NCBI RefSeq assembly: GCF_003052605.1
Contig: NZ_QASO01000022.1
Coordinates: 1-56,332 of the forward strand
Origin: Ectopseudomonas oleovorans
GTDB taxonomy: Bacteria > Pseudomonadota > Gammaproteobacteria > Pseudomonadales > Pseudomonadaceae
Reading direction: 5' to 3'
Length of the DNA: 56,332 nt
The notes under the pieces: model-generated
Seen by the model: the letters and a program-made list of their open reading frames with translations, nothing else
What the model was told of the DNA's origin: nothing
Database searches by the model: none
Shown here: positions 33,770 through 41,127 of the stretch, piece after piece
Numbering within the stretch: position 1 is the stretch's first letter
Layout: each line of letters starts with the position of its first letter
Position numbers and translations under genes: made by a program

Positions 33770-33801
33770 GCTTCCCGCCCTCGCGGCGGGAAGCCTCTTT
33801 T
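33770..33801 (+). terminator. Terminator / leader hairpin before the DUF3085 gene
   Basis: Perfect 10-bp stem GCTTCCCGCC/GGCGGGAAGC followed by CTCTTTT. It stands between two genes and 24 bp before the next start, so it could also act as an attenuator. Confidence 0.8.
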
Positions 33802-33824
33802 CCTGCCCCCTGGAGATCACACCC

Positions 33825-34190
33825 ATGACTGTTCGATTCAAAGGCACGGAGCTGCGGCCCGTGCTCGCCGAAGCGGTGGCGAATCAATGCCGCGTCATCC
33901 TGGTCAAGGATCAGGGCGTGTACTTCCTGGCCGAGTGCGGCGAGCGCCGACCCGATGGTCGCCAGAAGACCATCGCCTATGCCGCTGGCTGCAACCCGGA
34001 TGTCGATGCCTTCGATGACTGGTGGGAGCTGGCGCGCGCCGAGTTCGGCGGCGATGACTTTGGCGAGTTCTTCGATCCGAAGGAGGGCGTGTTTGCGTGC
34101 ATCCTGCACAGCGAGGACGATCTCGACGTGTCCGCCACCGCGACACACCTGTCGCTGCAGGCGGTTCCTTCCGCGCCCAGCGGTAACTGA
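33825..34190 (+). CDS. DUF3085-family protein
   Basis: The 121-residue, acidic protein starts MTVRFKGTELRPVLAEAVANQCRVILVKDQGVYFLAECGE and contains the conserved tail DDFGEFFDPKEGVFACILHSEDDLDV. The pattern fits DUF3085, frequent in this ICE class. Cytoplasmic, function unknown. Hairpin terminators border it on both sides. Confidence 0.8.
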   Translation: MTVRFKGTELRPVLAEAVANQCRVILVKDQGVYFLAECGERRPDGRQKTIAYAAGCNPDVDAFDDWWELARAEFGGDDFGEFFDPKEGVFACILHSEDDLDVSATATHLSLQAVPSAPSGN

Positions 34191-34202
34191 CCGCCCATCC
34201 CT

Positions 34203-34229
34203 GGCCCCCGCTCCGGGGGCCTCTTTCTT
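34203..34229 (+). terminator. Rho-independent terminator
   Basis: GGCCCCC-gctcc-GGGGGCC followed by TCTTTCTT, 12 bp after the DUF3085 stop. Confidence 0.85.
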
Positions 34230-34308
34230 CCCGGCAATGCGGACAGCCGCGAGTGCCAATTACCGCTCGCATGCGCGCCGCCCCGGCGCCACGCTTCCGC
34301 CCATGTTC

Positions 34309-34376
34309 CGCTGACGTCCGTCAGCGACATGCCCAGGCAGCCACGATCTTCAAGGCTGCGATGCGGTTCCGACCGC
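34309..34376 (+). ncRNA. Three-hairpin ICE RNA motif, copy C
   Basis: Hairpin 1 CGCTGAC-gtcc-GTCAGCG, hairpin 2 GCAGCC/GGCTGC with an 11-nt loop ending CTTCAA (T-A in copies A and B replaced by C-G here), hairpin 3 GCGGT-tccg-ACCGC. Confidence 0.6.
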
Positions 34377-34464
34377 GTTGATCACCCCAGTTCGCACCGG
34401 CATCCATGCGCGAACGGCCATCGGTTCTCGATGGCGATGCCACCAAGCTGTTCCATCAACCCAC

Positions 34465-34510
34465 GCGGGGGTTCCACACCTTCCCCGCCTTGGGTCGGGT
34501 GTGTCTCCGC
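34465..34510 (+). promoter_or_regulatory. Nested-hairpin leader of the STY4534-type gene
   Basis: Outer GCGG/CCGC and CACACC/GGTGTG stems with an inner CCC/GGG hairpin; CAGGAG and ATG follow. Confidence 0.45.
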
Positions 34511-34534
34511 CTCATTGTTCTCAGGAGATTCACC

Positions 34535-35086
34535 ATGACCACTTCCACCGAAAAGTCCTACTTCGATCTGCACATCACCGGCCTCGGGTATCTCAATCGC
34601 ATCCGCGAAGTGAAGCCCAAGAAAGGCGATGCGTTCCTGGCCTGCGACATCGCGGCTCTGAACGGTCCCAGCGATGACGTCTCGTATGTGCGTTTCGACA
34701 CGCGCGTATCGGGTTCGGAAGCGCAGCACCTGGTGCGCCGCTGCATTCAGGCGGTCGACGCCGAGAAGAAGGTGATGATCGGCTTCCGCCTGGGCGACCT
34801 GTGGGCCGACACCTTCACCTACTCCAAGGGCAAGCGTGCCGGCGAGCAGGGGGTGAGCCTCAAGGCCCGCCTGCTGTTCGTCAGTTGGATCAAGGTCGAC
34901 GGCAAGCTCGTCTACAAGGCCGAACCCAAGCCGACCGAGACCGACGAGCGCGACCCGGAAGTCCCTGTGACGTCCGACGCGCCCGCCGCGCAGCAAGCCT
35001 CGGCACCGGAGCCTTCCAAGCCCGACGCCGATGCTGCCGACGACGCTGCCGATGCCCCCGCATTGGCCGTTGCCGAGTCGTTCTGA
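34535..35086 (+). CDS. STY4534-family ICE replication protein
   Basis: The 183-residue protein has a conserved N-terminal 125 residues: YFDLHITGLGYLNRIREVKPKKGDAFLACDIAALNGPSDDVSYVRFDTRVSG and LKARLLFVSWIKVDGKLVYKAEP. This OB-like pattern fits the STY4534 family annotated as ICE replication. The Ala/Pro/Asp-rich acidic tail recalls SSB C-termini. It has RNA copy C and a nested leader upstream and a terminator just after the stop. Confidence 0.82.
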   Translation: MTTSTEKSYFDLHITGLGYLNRIREVKPKKGDAFLACDIAALNGPSDDVSYVRFDTRVSGSEAQHLVRRCIQAVDAEKKVMIGFRLGDLWADTFTYSKGKRAGEQGVSLKARLLFVSWIKVDGKLVYKAEPKPTETDERDPEVPVTSDAPAAQQASAPEPSKPDADAADDAADAPALAVAESF

Positions 35087-35090
35087 TCCG

Positions 35091-35123
35091 CAAGGCCCCA
35101 TCCCCGGGGCCTTGTCTTCTCTT
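35091..35123 (+). terminator. Terminator / leader hairpin before the DUF3275 gene
   Basis: Perfect 9-bp stem CAAGGCCCC/GGGGCCTTG followed by TCTTCTCTT, immediately after the STY4534-type stop. Confidence 0.8.
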
Positions 35124-35141
35124 CGTCAGCAGGAGACCTTC

Positions 35142-35753
35142 ATGATCACCATCCCCGGCCAACTGGCCATCAAGACCATCCACGGCAGGAACGGCGACTT
35201 CAACGTCGGCCGCCTGGCGACCTCGATCGGCGAGTTCGTCGTGAAGAACGCCGAACTCGATCAGTACCGCGAGGGCAAGTACGACGGTGATTTCGTCATC
35301 GTCGAGATTCGCCCCTCCACGTACAACGCCAACGGCCGCATGGTCATCGAGATCCGCGCCCATCTGGGCGGGATGACACTGTCCAACATCGACGCCCTGA
35401 GCCGCGACGAAGCCCGCCGGCTGAGTCCGCAGGAAGTCGATCCGATCGACGAGGAAGCGCAGACGCCCGCGCCGGCAACGCCCCCGGCCAAGCCGAAGGC
35501 GAAGTCGCGCAGTCCGCGTGATCCCCTGGTCGATACCACGCCGTTCGGCAGCGAATCGGCTCCCGTGTCCGCTGCGGCCTCGGCCGAGGCAGACGACGCG
35601 GTGCTGTTTGGTGCCTTGTGGCCCCTGGGCGAGACCGTGAAGCTCGATGCGACCGTGGATCGTCGTGTGCTGCGTCAGCAGCGCGACCGTCTCGACAAGC
35701 TCGGCTACGAGTTCGCTCCGTTGTCCCAGGACTGGCACCTCAAAGCTGCCTGA
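35142..35753 (+). CDS. DUF3275-family ICE protein
   Basis: The product has 203 residues. The N-terminal 95 residues (ITIPGQLAIKTIHGRNGDFNVGRLATSIGEFVVKNAELDQYREGKYDG ... YNANGRMVIEIRAHLGGMTL) form a beta-rich conserved domain, then a Pro/Ala/Lys linker and a C-terminal helix region (TVDRRVLRQQRDRLDKLGYEFAP). This matches DUF3275, a standard member of ICEclc-type backbones. Function unknown; the place suggests DNA metabolism. Confidence 0.85.
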   Translation: MITIPGQLAIKTIHGRNGDFNVGRLATSIGEFVVKNAELDQYREGKYDGDFVIVEIRPSTYNANGRMVIEIRAHLGGMTLSNIDALSRDEARRLSPQEVDPIDEEAQTPAPATPPAKPKAKSRSPRDPLVDTTPFGSESAPVSAAASAEADDAVLFGALWPLGETVKLDATVDRRVLRQQRDRLDKLGYEFAPLSQDWHLKAA

Positions 35754-35787
35754 TCCATCCGCCGCCTTACGCGGCATTCCGCCACCC

Positions 35788-35821
35788 GCCGGGGTTCTCC
35801 CCCGACGGGGAGGGCTCCGGC
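35788..35821 (+). promoter_or_regulatory. Nested-hairpin leader of the gene at 35843
   Basis: Outer stem GCCGG/CCGGC and inner stem CTCCCC-cgac-GGGGAG; AAGGAG and ATG follow. Confidence 0.5.
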
Positions 35822-35842
35822 CTTTGCTTCAAGGAGACCCTC

Positions 35843-36208
35843 ATGGGCTGGACCTTCGTTCGTCAGACGCGCGATCAGTTGATCCGCGAGCTGCTCGCTC
35901 CGCAGGCGTCCGAACGCGCTTGCTGCGAAGTCATCGACCACACACTGGACGGCGACGTTCTGTGGACCGTGGTTCGCGTCACCGCCAGGCAGGCGGGCGT
36001 CATGGGCCTCGCGGCCGGTGAGTCCGTCTGCTACATCGGCTGCCATCTGCTGGAAAGCTCGGGCGGCGATTGGGGCTACAAGTCCCTCGATGAGTCCGTG
36101 CATCCGTACTACTACTCGTGCCCGCTGCGCTATCTCGACATGGCGCCGGTGCAAAGCTCCGAGTGGCGCGAGCGGGTTCACCGCTTCCACGCGGGGCGCG
36201 CTGCCTAG
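35843..36208 (+). CDS. ICE accessory protein of unknown function (DUF6927-like)
   Basis: The 121-residue protein starts MGWTFVRQTRDQLIRELLAPQ and has DGDVLWTVVRVTARQAG, then GGDWGYKSLDESVHPYYYSCPLRYLDMAP. The pattern W-G-Y-K-S-L-D-E-S-V-H-P-Y with PLRYL is a clear family signature that I associate with a DUF6927-type family, without known activity. Cytoplasmic; own leader at 35788. Confidence 0.75.
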   Translation: MGWTFVRQTRDQLIRELLAPQASERACCEVIDHTLDGDVLWTVVRVTARQAGVMGLAAGESVCYIGCHLLESSGGDWGYKSLDESVHPYYYSCPLRYLDMAPVQSSEWRERVHRFHAGRAA

Positions 36209-36239
36209 CGGCACGCATCTTCCGTCACCCAACCGGGGC

Positions 36240-36268
36240 GAGCACGGCCCCGCGGGCTGTGGTTGCTC
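36240..36268 (+). promoter_or_regulatory. Nested-hairpin leader of the gene at 36293
   Basis: Inner 8-bp stem CACGGCCC-cgc-GGGCTGTG with one G.U, inside GAG/CTC; AAGAGG and ATG follow. Confidence 0.45.
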
Positions 36269-36292
36269 CTTCATTTCCAAGAGGACATCACC

Positions 36293-36943
36293 ATGCCTGC
36301 ACCTTCTTCCGCGAAACCGCTGTACCGCATCGACGAATGCCCCGATCTCATGGCCGACGGTTGCGTCGGTGACGAGCAAGGCAATCTCGTCTTTCTCTCG
36401 ATCTGGGCGCGCGACACCGCCGTTCAGGAGTTCCTCGCCCGCCTGACCCTCGGCCGGGATGAGCAGGGACTGGATCAGTTCCACGTCATCACCGAGCAGG
36501 GCGCATCCATCCCGGTCTTCGTCGGCAACGTCGAGAACCTGGAAAAGCGCATCACCCGTGCCTATCGGCGAACGCTGTTCGGTTCGCTGACGAATGTGTG
36601 GCTGTTCGACCGTCGCTGCGTGAAGCCAGACAAGGCCAACGCCAGCGCGCTGGCGCTTCTGCCTAGGGATTCCGCTCACCGGCTCGACCGGCTGTGGACG
36701 CTGGTACAGGACACCTGCCCGCTGCCACTGCTCGACCACTGGCGCGACACCGTGCTGGAGCTGTTGCAGACACGGCGGATGCTGACCGGTCTTCCCTTGG
36801 CCCTCGGGCCGCTGGAAGGCCATCGGCTGGCCCTCGATGTCCCGGCGCTGACGAAGGCGCTGGGCGAGCTGATCCGCAACGGCACCCTCGGCGCCACGCA
36901 GTACGAACTGGCCGCGAACGCACCGCTTCGGCGTGTGGCGTGA
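36293..36943 (+). CDS. ICE accessory protein of unknown function
   Basis: The 216-residue protein starts MPAPSSAKPLYRIDECPDLMADGCVGDEQGNLVFLSIWARD and contains ITEQGASIPVFVGNVENLEKRITRAYRRTLFG and a Leu-rich C-terminal half. No catalytic motif or membrane segment is visible. A longer frame begins upstream, but AAGAGG before the ATG at 36293 decides the start. It is conserved next to DUF6094 in this ICE class as far as I can tell. Confidence 0.72.
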   Translation: MPAPSSAKPLYRIDECPDLMADGCVGDEQGNLVFLSIWARDTAVQEFLARLTLGRDEQGLDQFHVITEQGASIPVFVGNVENLEKRITRAYRRTLFGSLTNVWLFDRRCVKPDKANASALALLPRDSAHRLDRLWTLVQDTCPLPLLDHWRDTVLELLQTRRMLTGLPLALGPLEGHRLALDVPALTKALGELIRNGTLGATQYELAANAPLRRVA

Positions 36944-36954
36944 GCCATCCCCAC

Positions 36955-36977
36955 GGGCATGCGCGCCGCGCGTGCCC
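36955..36977 (+). promoter_or_regulatory. Leader hairpin of the DUF6094 gene
   Basis: A 10-bp stem GGGCATGCGC-gcc-GCGCGTGCCC (one G.U) between two genes; CAGGAG and ATG follow at 37009. Confidence 0.5.
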
Positions 36978-37008
36978 GCCTTCCCTCATCCATCACCAGG
37001 AGAAATCC

Positions 37009-38118
37009 ATGGCACTCATGTTTCCGCGCCTGGCGCGCAATTTCATTCGTAACGGCTACTTCCCCACCGACGAGCCGACGCTGGAGCGGGCCTTGTCCGC
37101 GCTGGCGCCGTCTCCCGGCGCCATGTCCCTCCTTGATCCCTGCGCCGGCGAAGGCGTGGCGATCGCCGAAGCCGCCCACGCCCTCGGGCGCGAGCAGGTC
37201 CAGGCCTTCGCCGTCGAGTACGACGCCGAGCGTGCCCGCCACGCACGGCAACTGGTCGATCGCTGCATCCACGGTGACCTGATGGATACGCTGATCTCGC
37301 GCCAGTCCTTCGGGCTGCTGTGGCTGAACCCGCCGTATGGCGACCTGAGCAAGGACGTGAACGGCAACATCGGCTATCAGGGCCAGGGCCGTGCGAGGCT
37401 GGAAAAGCTGTTCTATCAGCGCGCGCTGCCGCTGCTGCAGTACGGCGGCGTGCTGATCTTCATCGTGCCGTCCTACGTGCTCGACGCCGAGCTGGTCGGA
37501 TGGCTGACGCGCCACTTCGCCGACCTGCGTATCTACCGTGCGGTGGAGACGCAGTTCAAGCAGGTGGTGATCTTCGGTCGCAGGATTCGTCAACGCGACC
37601 AGGCATCGGAGTCGGTCAAGGCCGTGCGCGGTCTGCTGCTGCAGATCGGACAGGGTGACGCCGAAGCCGAGGAACTGCCGCTCGAATGGCCGTTCCTGCC
37701 GTACACCGTCCCTGCCAGCCCGGCCGAGCCGGAGCACTTCTATCGCGTGACGATGGAGCCCGAGCAGTTCGCCGATGAAGTCGGCCGGCTACAAGGACCC
37801 TGGCCGGCGCTCGATATGCACCTGGGCGCCGCGCAGCAATCGCTGCGTCCGCCCGCGCGGGCCTTGTCGCACTGGCATCTCGCCCTGGCCTTGGCCGCAG
37901 GCGCGATCTCCGGCGTAGTGAAGTCCAAGAGCGGGCGCGTGCTCGTCGTCAAAGGTGATACCCACAAGGAGAAGACCCTCCAGACGGAATACACCGAACG
38001 CGACGATGGCTCCGTGACCGAGACGCGCATCCTCACCGACAAGTTCGTGCCGGTCATTCGTGCATGGGACTTGACGCTGGGCTCGCCCACGTGGGGCGAA
38101 GTGCTGACCATCCGCTGA
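37009..38118 (+). CDS. DUF6094 protein with methyltransferase fold
   Basis: The product has 369 residues. LLDPCAGEGVAIAEAAHALG (about 39-58) is an AdoMet-binding motif I, and LLWLNPPYGDLSKD has the NPPY catalytic motif of N6-adenine DNA methyltransferases. The rest (FKQVVIFGRRIRQ, helical C-terminus) matches DUF6094. It may methylate ICE DNA and so help escape restriction in a recipient; this is inference. No restriction partner is nearby. Confidence 0.85.
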   Translation: MALMFPRLARNFIRNGYFPTDEPTLERALSALAPSPGAMSLLDPCAGEGVAIAEAAHALGREQVQAFAVEYDAERARHARQLVDRCIHGDLMDTLISRQSFGLLWLNPPYGDLSKDVNGNIGYQGQGRARLEKLFYQRALPLLQYGGVLIFIVPSYVLDAELVGWLTRHFADLRIYRAVETQFKQVVIFGRRIRQRDQASESVKAVRGLLLQIGQGDAEAEELPLEWPFLPYTVPASPAEPEHFYRVTMEPEQFADEVGRLQGPWPALDMHLGAAQQSLRPPARALSHWHLALALAAGAISGVVKSKSGRVLVVKGDTHKEKTLQTEYTERDDGSVTETRILTDKFVPVIRAWDLTLGSPTWGEVLTIR

Positions 38119-38161
38119 TCGCTGTTCCCTGACGGTTCGCCGTCGCTTTCATCCACCCACC

Positions 38162-38196
38162 GGGGTCACGTTGCCCCGATGGGGTGCCGTGGCCCC
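38162..38196 (+). promoter_or_regulatory. Nested-hairpin leader of the gene at 38220
   Basis: Outer 9-bp stem GGGGTCACG/CGTGGCCCC (one G.U), inner CCCC-gat-GGGG; AAGGAG and ATG follow. Confidence 0.55.
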
Positions 38197-38219
38197 TTCT
38201 TCCAGAAGGAGAAACCACC

Positions 38220-38525
38220 ATGGCACTCGCAATCCTCAACCTCGCGTCACAAGCACGCTTTTCGCCCGGGCAGGTGGTCATGACCGCCGGCGTCGACGAG
38301 CTGGTCCGACAGGGCCGGCTCAACCCCACGCCGTACCTGCGCCGCCATCTTCATGGCGACTGGGGCGACCTGAGCGACGACGATCGGCGATTGAACGACG
38401 CTGCGCTGCAATCCGGTGAGGATCGTCTGTTTTCGTCCTACCAGGTCACGCGCGACCTGAAGCTTTGGATCATCACCGAATGGGATCGCAGCGTCACCAC
38501 GCTGCTGTTGCCCAGCGAATACTGA
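38220..38525 (+). CDS. Small ICE protein of unknown function
   Basis: The 101-residue protein starts MALAILNLASQARFSPGQVVMTAGVDELVRQGRLNPTPYLRRHLHGDWGDLSDDDRRLNDAALQSG and ends VTRDLKLWIITEWDRSVTTLLLP. The HLHGDWG and WIITEWDRS patterns are typical of a plasmid/ICE-borne family of unknown role. Own leader; precedes the helicase gene by 110 bp. Confidence 0.8.
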   Translation: MALAILNLASQARFSPGQVVMTAGVDELVRQGRLNPTPYLRRHLHGDWGDLSDDDRRLNDAALQSGEDRLFSSYQVTRDLKLWIITEWDRSVTTLLLPSEY

Positions 38526-38578
38526 TCCGCATCCAGCGGCACCTACACGTTTCTTTGCCGCATCTTTCTTCCCACCCA

Positions 38579-38616
38579 GGGGCATGTCACCGCCCCGTGG
38601 GGGAGGTGCATGCCCC
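38579..38616 (+). promoter_or_regulatory. Nested-hairpin leader of the helicase gene
   Basis: Outer stem GGGGCATG/CATGCCCC, continued by CACC/GGTG past a one-base bulge, inner CCCC-gt-GGGG; TGGAG and ATG follow. Confidence 0.55.
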
Positions 38617-38635
38617 ATTGCTCTGGAGCATCACC

Positions 38636-40906
38636 ATGTCCCTCGATCTCGAAACCGTTCCCGAAACCGCTGTGCAGGGCGACCTGCTCGAAGCGGCCGC
38701 TTCACCCCTCACGCTCAGCCTGCAGGACTTCGTGTCCGAGTTCGGCGACGAGCTGCTCGACTCGCTCAACCGCGCCAATCCTCCGGTCTACACCGGCCAG
38801 GTGCGGGTGCATCGGCAACTGATCCTCGCCGCGCTGAAGCGCAAGCTGTTCCCGGCGCAAGCCGATGTGGTCCACACCGTCACCGAGCTGTTGGTCGATC
38901 GCGGCGAACGTGCCGCGATCGTCAATGGCGAGATGGGCTGCGGCAAGACGACAGTGGGTATTGCCACTGCCGCCGTGCTCAACGCCGAAGGCTACCGCCG
39001 TACCCTGGTGCTCTCGCCACCCCACCTAGTCTACAAGTGGCGGCGCGAGATCCAGGAGACGGTGGCCGGTGCCAAGGTCTGGGTGCTCAACGGCCCGGAC
39101 ACGCTGGTCAAGCTGCTGAAACTACGCGAGCAGTTGGGCGTGCCGGCGCAGGGCCAGGAGTTCTTCGTCCTGGGCCGCGTGCGGATGCGGATGGGGTTCC
39201 ACTGGAAGCCTGTCTTCGTTCGGCGGCGCGCGCCTCACGGCGACGTGGGGGCCTGCCCGGGTTGCGGGCATGTCATCACCGACCTGGACGGCGAGCCTGT
39301 CAACACCATCGATCTCGAAGCGGAAGAGTCCCGCCGCAAATGCAGCCACTGCACCTCACCGCTGTGGACGTTGATCCGTCCCAGAGGCCTGTCCGCCAGC
39401 GACCAGTCCTCGACCGTGCTCAAGGCACTGAAGCGTATTCCAACCATTGGCGAAATCACCGCGCAGAAGCTGATGCAGAAGTTCGGTGACGCCTTCCTCG
39501 CGGCGATGCTCGGGGACAACATCCACGAGTTCATCAACCTGATGGACGACCGCGGCGAGTTGGTCTTCTCGGATCGGCAAGCCCACCGGATGGAACGCGC
39601 GATGGCCAACATGGAGTTCGGCTTCGGCGAGGGCGGCTACCAGCCGTCCGAGTTCATCAAGAGGCAGCTTCCCCAAGGCACGTTCGACCTGCTCATCGCC
39701 GACGAGGCGCACGAGTACAAGAACGGCGGCTCCGCTCAGGGCCAGGCAATGGGGGTGTTGGCGGCCAAGGCGCGCAAGACGCTGCTGCTCACCGGCACAC
39801 TGATGGGCGGCTACGGCGACGACCTGTTCCACCTGCTGTTCCGAGCCCTGCCAGGGCGGATGATCGAAGACGGCTACCGGCCGACGAAGAACGGCAGCAT
39901 GACCTCGGCCGCGATGGCGTTCATGCGCGATCACGGCGTGCTCAAGGATATCTATTCCGAGAGCACGGGCACGGCGCACAAGACGGCCAAGGGCACCAAG
40001 GTATCGGTGCGCACGGTCAAGGCGCCGGGCTTCGGTCCCAAGGGCGTGCTGCGTTGCGTCCTGCCGTTCACAGTCTTCCTCAAGCTGAAGGACATCGGTG
40101 GCAACGTGCTGCCGCCCTACGACGAGGAGTTCCGCGAAGTCGCGATGGACACGGCGCAAGCCGCGGCCTACCGCGATCTGGCGGGTCGGCTGACCCAGGA
40201 GCTGAAGCAGGCCCTGGCGAAGCGCGACACGACGCTGCTCGGTGTAGTCCTCAACGTGCTGCTGGCCTGGCCGGACTGCTGCTTCCGGTCGGAGACAGTG
40301 GTGCATCCGCGCACGCGCAACACCTTGGCGTTCGTTCCGGCTCAGTTCAACGAGCTGGAGGTGATGCCCAAGGAGCGCGAGCTGATCGAGATCTGCAAGC
40401 AAGAGAAGGCAGAAGGTCGCAAGACCCTGGTCTATTCGGTCTACACCGGCACGCGCGACACCACGTCGCGCCTGAAGGTGCTGCTGGAGCAGGAAGGCTT
40501 CAAGGTGGCGGTACTGCGCGCGAGCGTGGATGCTTCCCGCCGCGAGGACTGGATCGCCGAGCAGTTGGACCGTGGCATCGACGTGCTCATCACCAATCCC
40601 GAGCTGGTGAAAACCGGCCTGGACCTGCTGGAGTTCCCGACCATCGTATTCCTCCAGTCGGGCTACAACGTGTATTCGTTGCAGCAGGCCGCCCGGCGCT
40701 CCTGGCGCATCGGCCAGAAGCAGCCGGTGCGTGTGGTCTACCTCGGCTACGCCAACTCCTCGCAGATGACCTGCCTGGGGTTGATGGCCAGGAAGATCAT
40801 GGTGTCGCAATCCACCTCGGGCGACGTGCCCGAATCCGGACTGGATGTCCTGAACCAGGATGGCGACTCGGTGGAGGTGGCGCTGGCGCGGCAGCTGGTG
40901 CGCTGA
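38636..40906 (+). CDS. SNF2-like superfamily 2 helicase of the ICE backbone
   Basis: The 756-residue protein has Walker A NGEMGCGKTTVGI, DEAH box LLIADEAHEYKNGG, motif III LLLTGTLMGG, and motifs V/VI ending NVYSLQQAARRSWRIGQKQPVRV, which are SNF2-type. A zinc-ribbon-like insert (CPGCGH ... CSHC) lies near 215-245. It should translocate on DNA, possibly remodelling DNA-protein complexes during ICE replication. ATG at 38636 follows TGGAG; upstream in-frame starts lie in the leader hairpin. A strong terminator follows at 40924. Confidence 0.9.
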   Translation: MSLDLETVPETAVQGDLLEAAASPLTLSLQDFVSEFGDELLDSLNRANPPVYTGQVRVHRQLILAALKRKLFPAQADVVHTVTELLVDRGERAAIVNGEMGCGKTTVGIATAAVLNAEGYRRTLVLSPPHLVYKWRREIQETVAGAKVWVLNGPDTLVKLLKLREQLGVPAQGQEFFVLGRVRMRMGFHWKPVFVRRRAPHGDVGACPGCGHVITDLDGEPVNTIDLEAEESRRKCSHCTSPLWTLIRPRGLSASDQSSTVLKALKRIPTIGEITAQKLMQKFGDAFLAAMLGDNIHEFINLMDDRGELVFSDRQAHRMERAMANMEFGFGEGGYQPSEFIKRQLPQGTFDLLIADEAHEYKNGGSAQGQAMGVLAAKARKTLLLTGTLMGGYGDDLFHLLFRALPGRMIEDGYRPTKNGSMTSAAMAFMRDHGVLKDIYSESTGTAHKTAKGTKVSVRTVKAPGFGPKGVLRCVLPFTVFLKLKDIGGNVLPPYDEEFREVAMDTAQAAAYRDLAGRLTQELKQALAKRDTTLLGVVLNVLLAWPDCCFRSETVVHPRTRNTLAFVPAQFNELEVMPKERELIEICKQEKAEGRKTLVYSVYTGTRDTTSRLKVLLEQEGFKVAVLRASVDASRREDWIAEQLDRGIDVLITNPELVKTGLDLLEFPTIVFLQSGYNVYSLQQAARRSWRIGQKQPVRVVYLGYANSSQMTCLGLMARKIMVSQSTSGDVPESGLDVLNQDGDSVEVALARQLVR

Positions 40907-40923
40907 GCTTTGCTTGATCTTTG

Positions 40924-40949
40924 GCGGCCCCTTCGGGGGCCGCGTTCTT
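40924..40949 (+). terminator. Rho-independent terminator after the helicase gene
   Basis: GCGGCCCC-ttcg-GGGGCCGC followed by GTTCTT. It closes the accessory gene block; the inserted defence pair starts 180 bp further on. Confidence 0.8.
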
Positions 40950-41127
40950 CATCGCGATCGACGCTTGCTGAGTAGATGGTGTCTGGCGTGACTCTCTCCG
41001 ACATGATTCGCCCGTGCTCCATGTGAGCCTCCGCACATTCCTTCGATATACTCACATCCAGTAGCTACGTGGCGTTGGAACATCAGGCGCAGTACAAATG
41101 CGTCAGCTCAGCTGGGAGGGCGCGCTA

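Noticed and set aside
30848..38616. CRISPR array from the many repeats at 31-39 kb
   Set aside because: Repeats are diverged hairpins before genes with irregular spacing of hundreds to thousands of bases; no spacers or cas genes.
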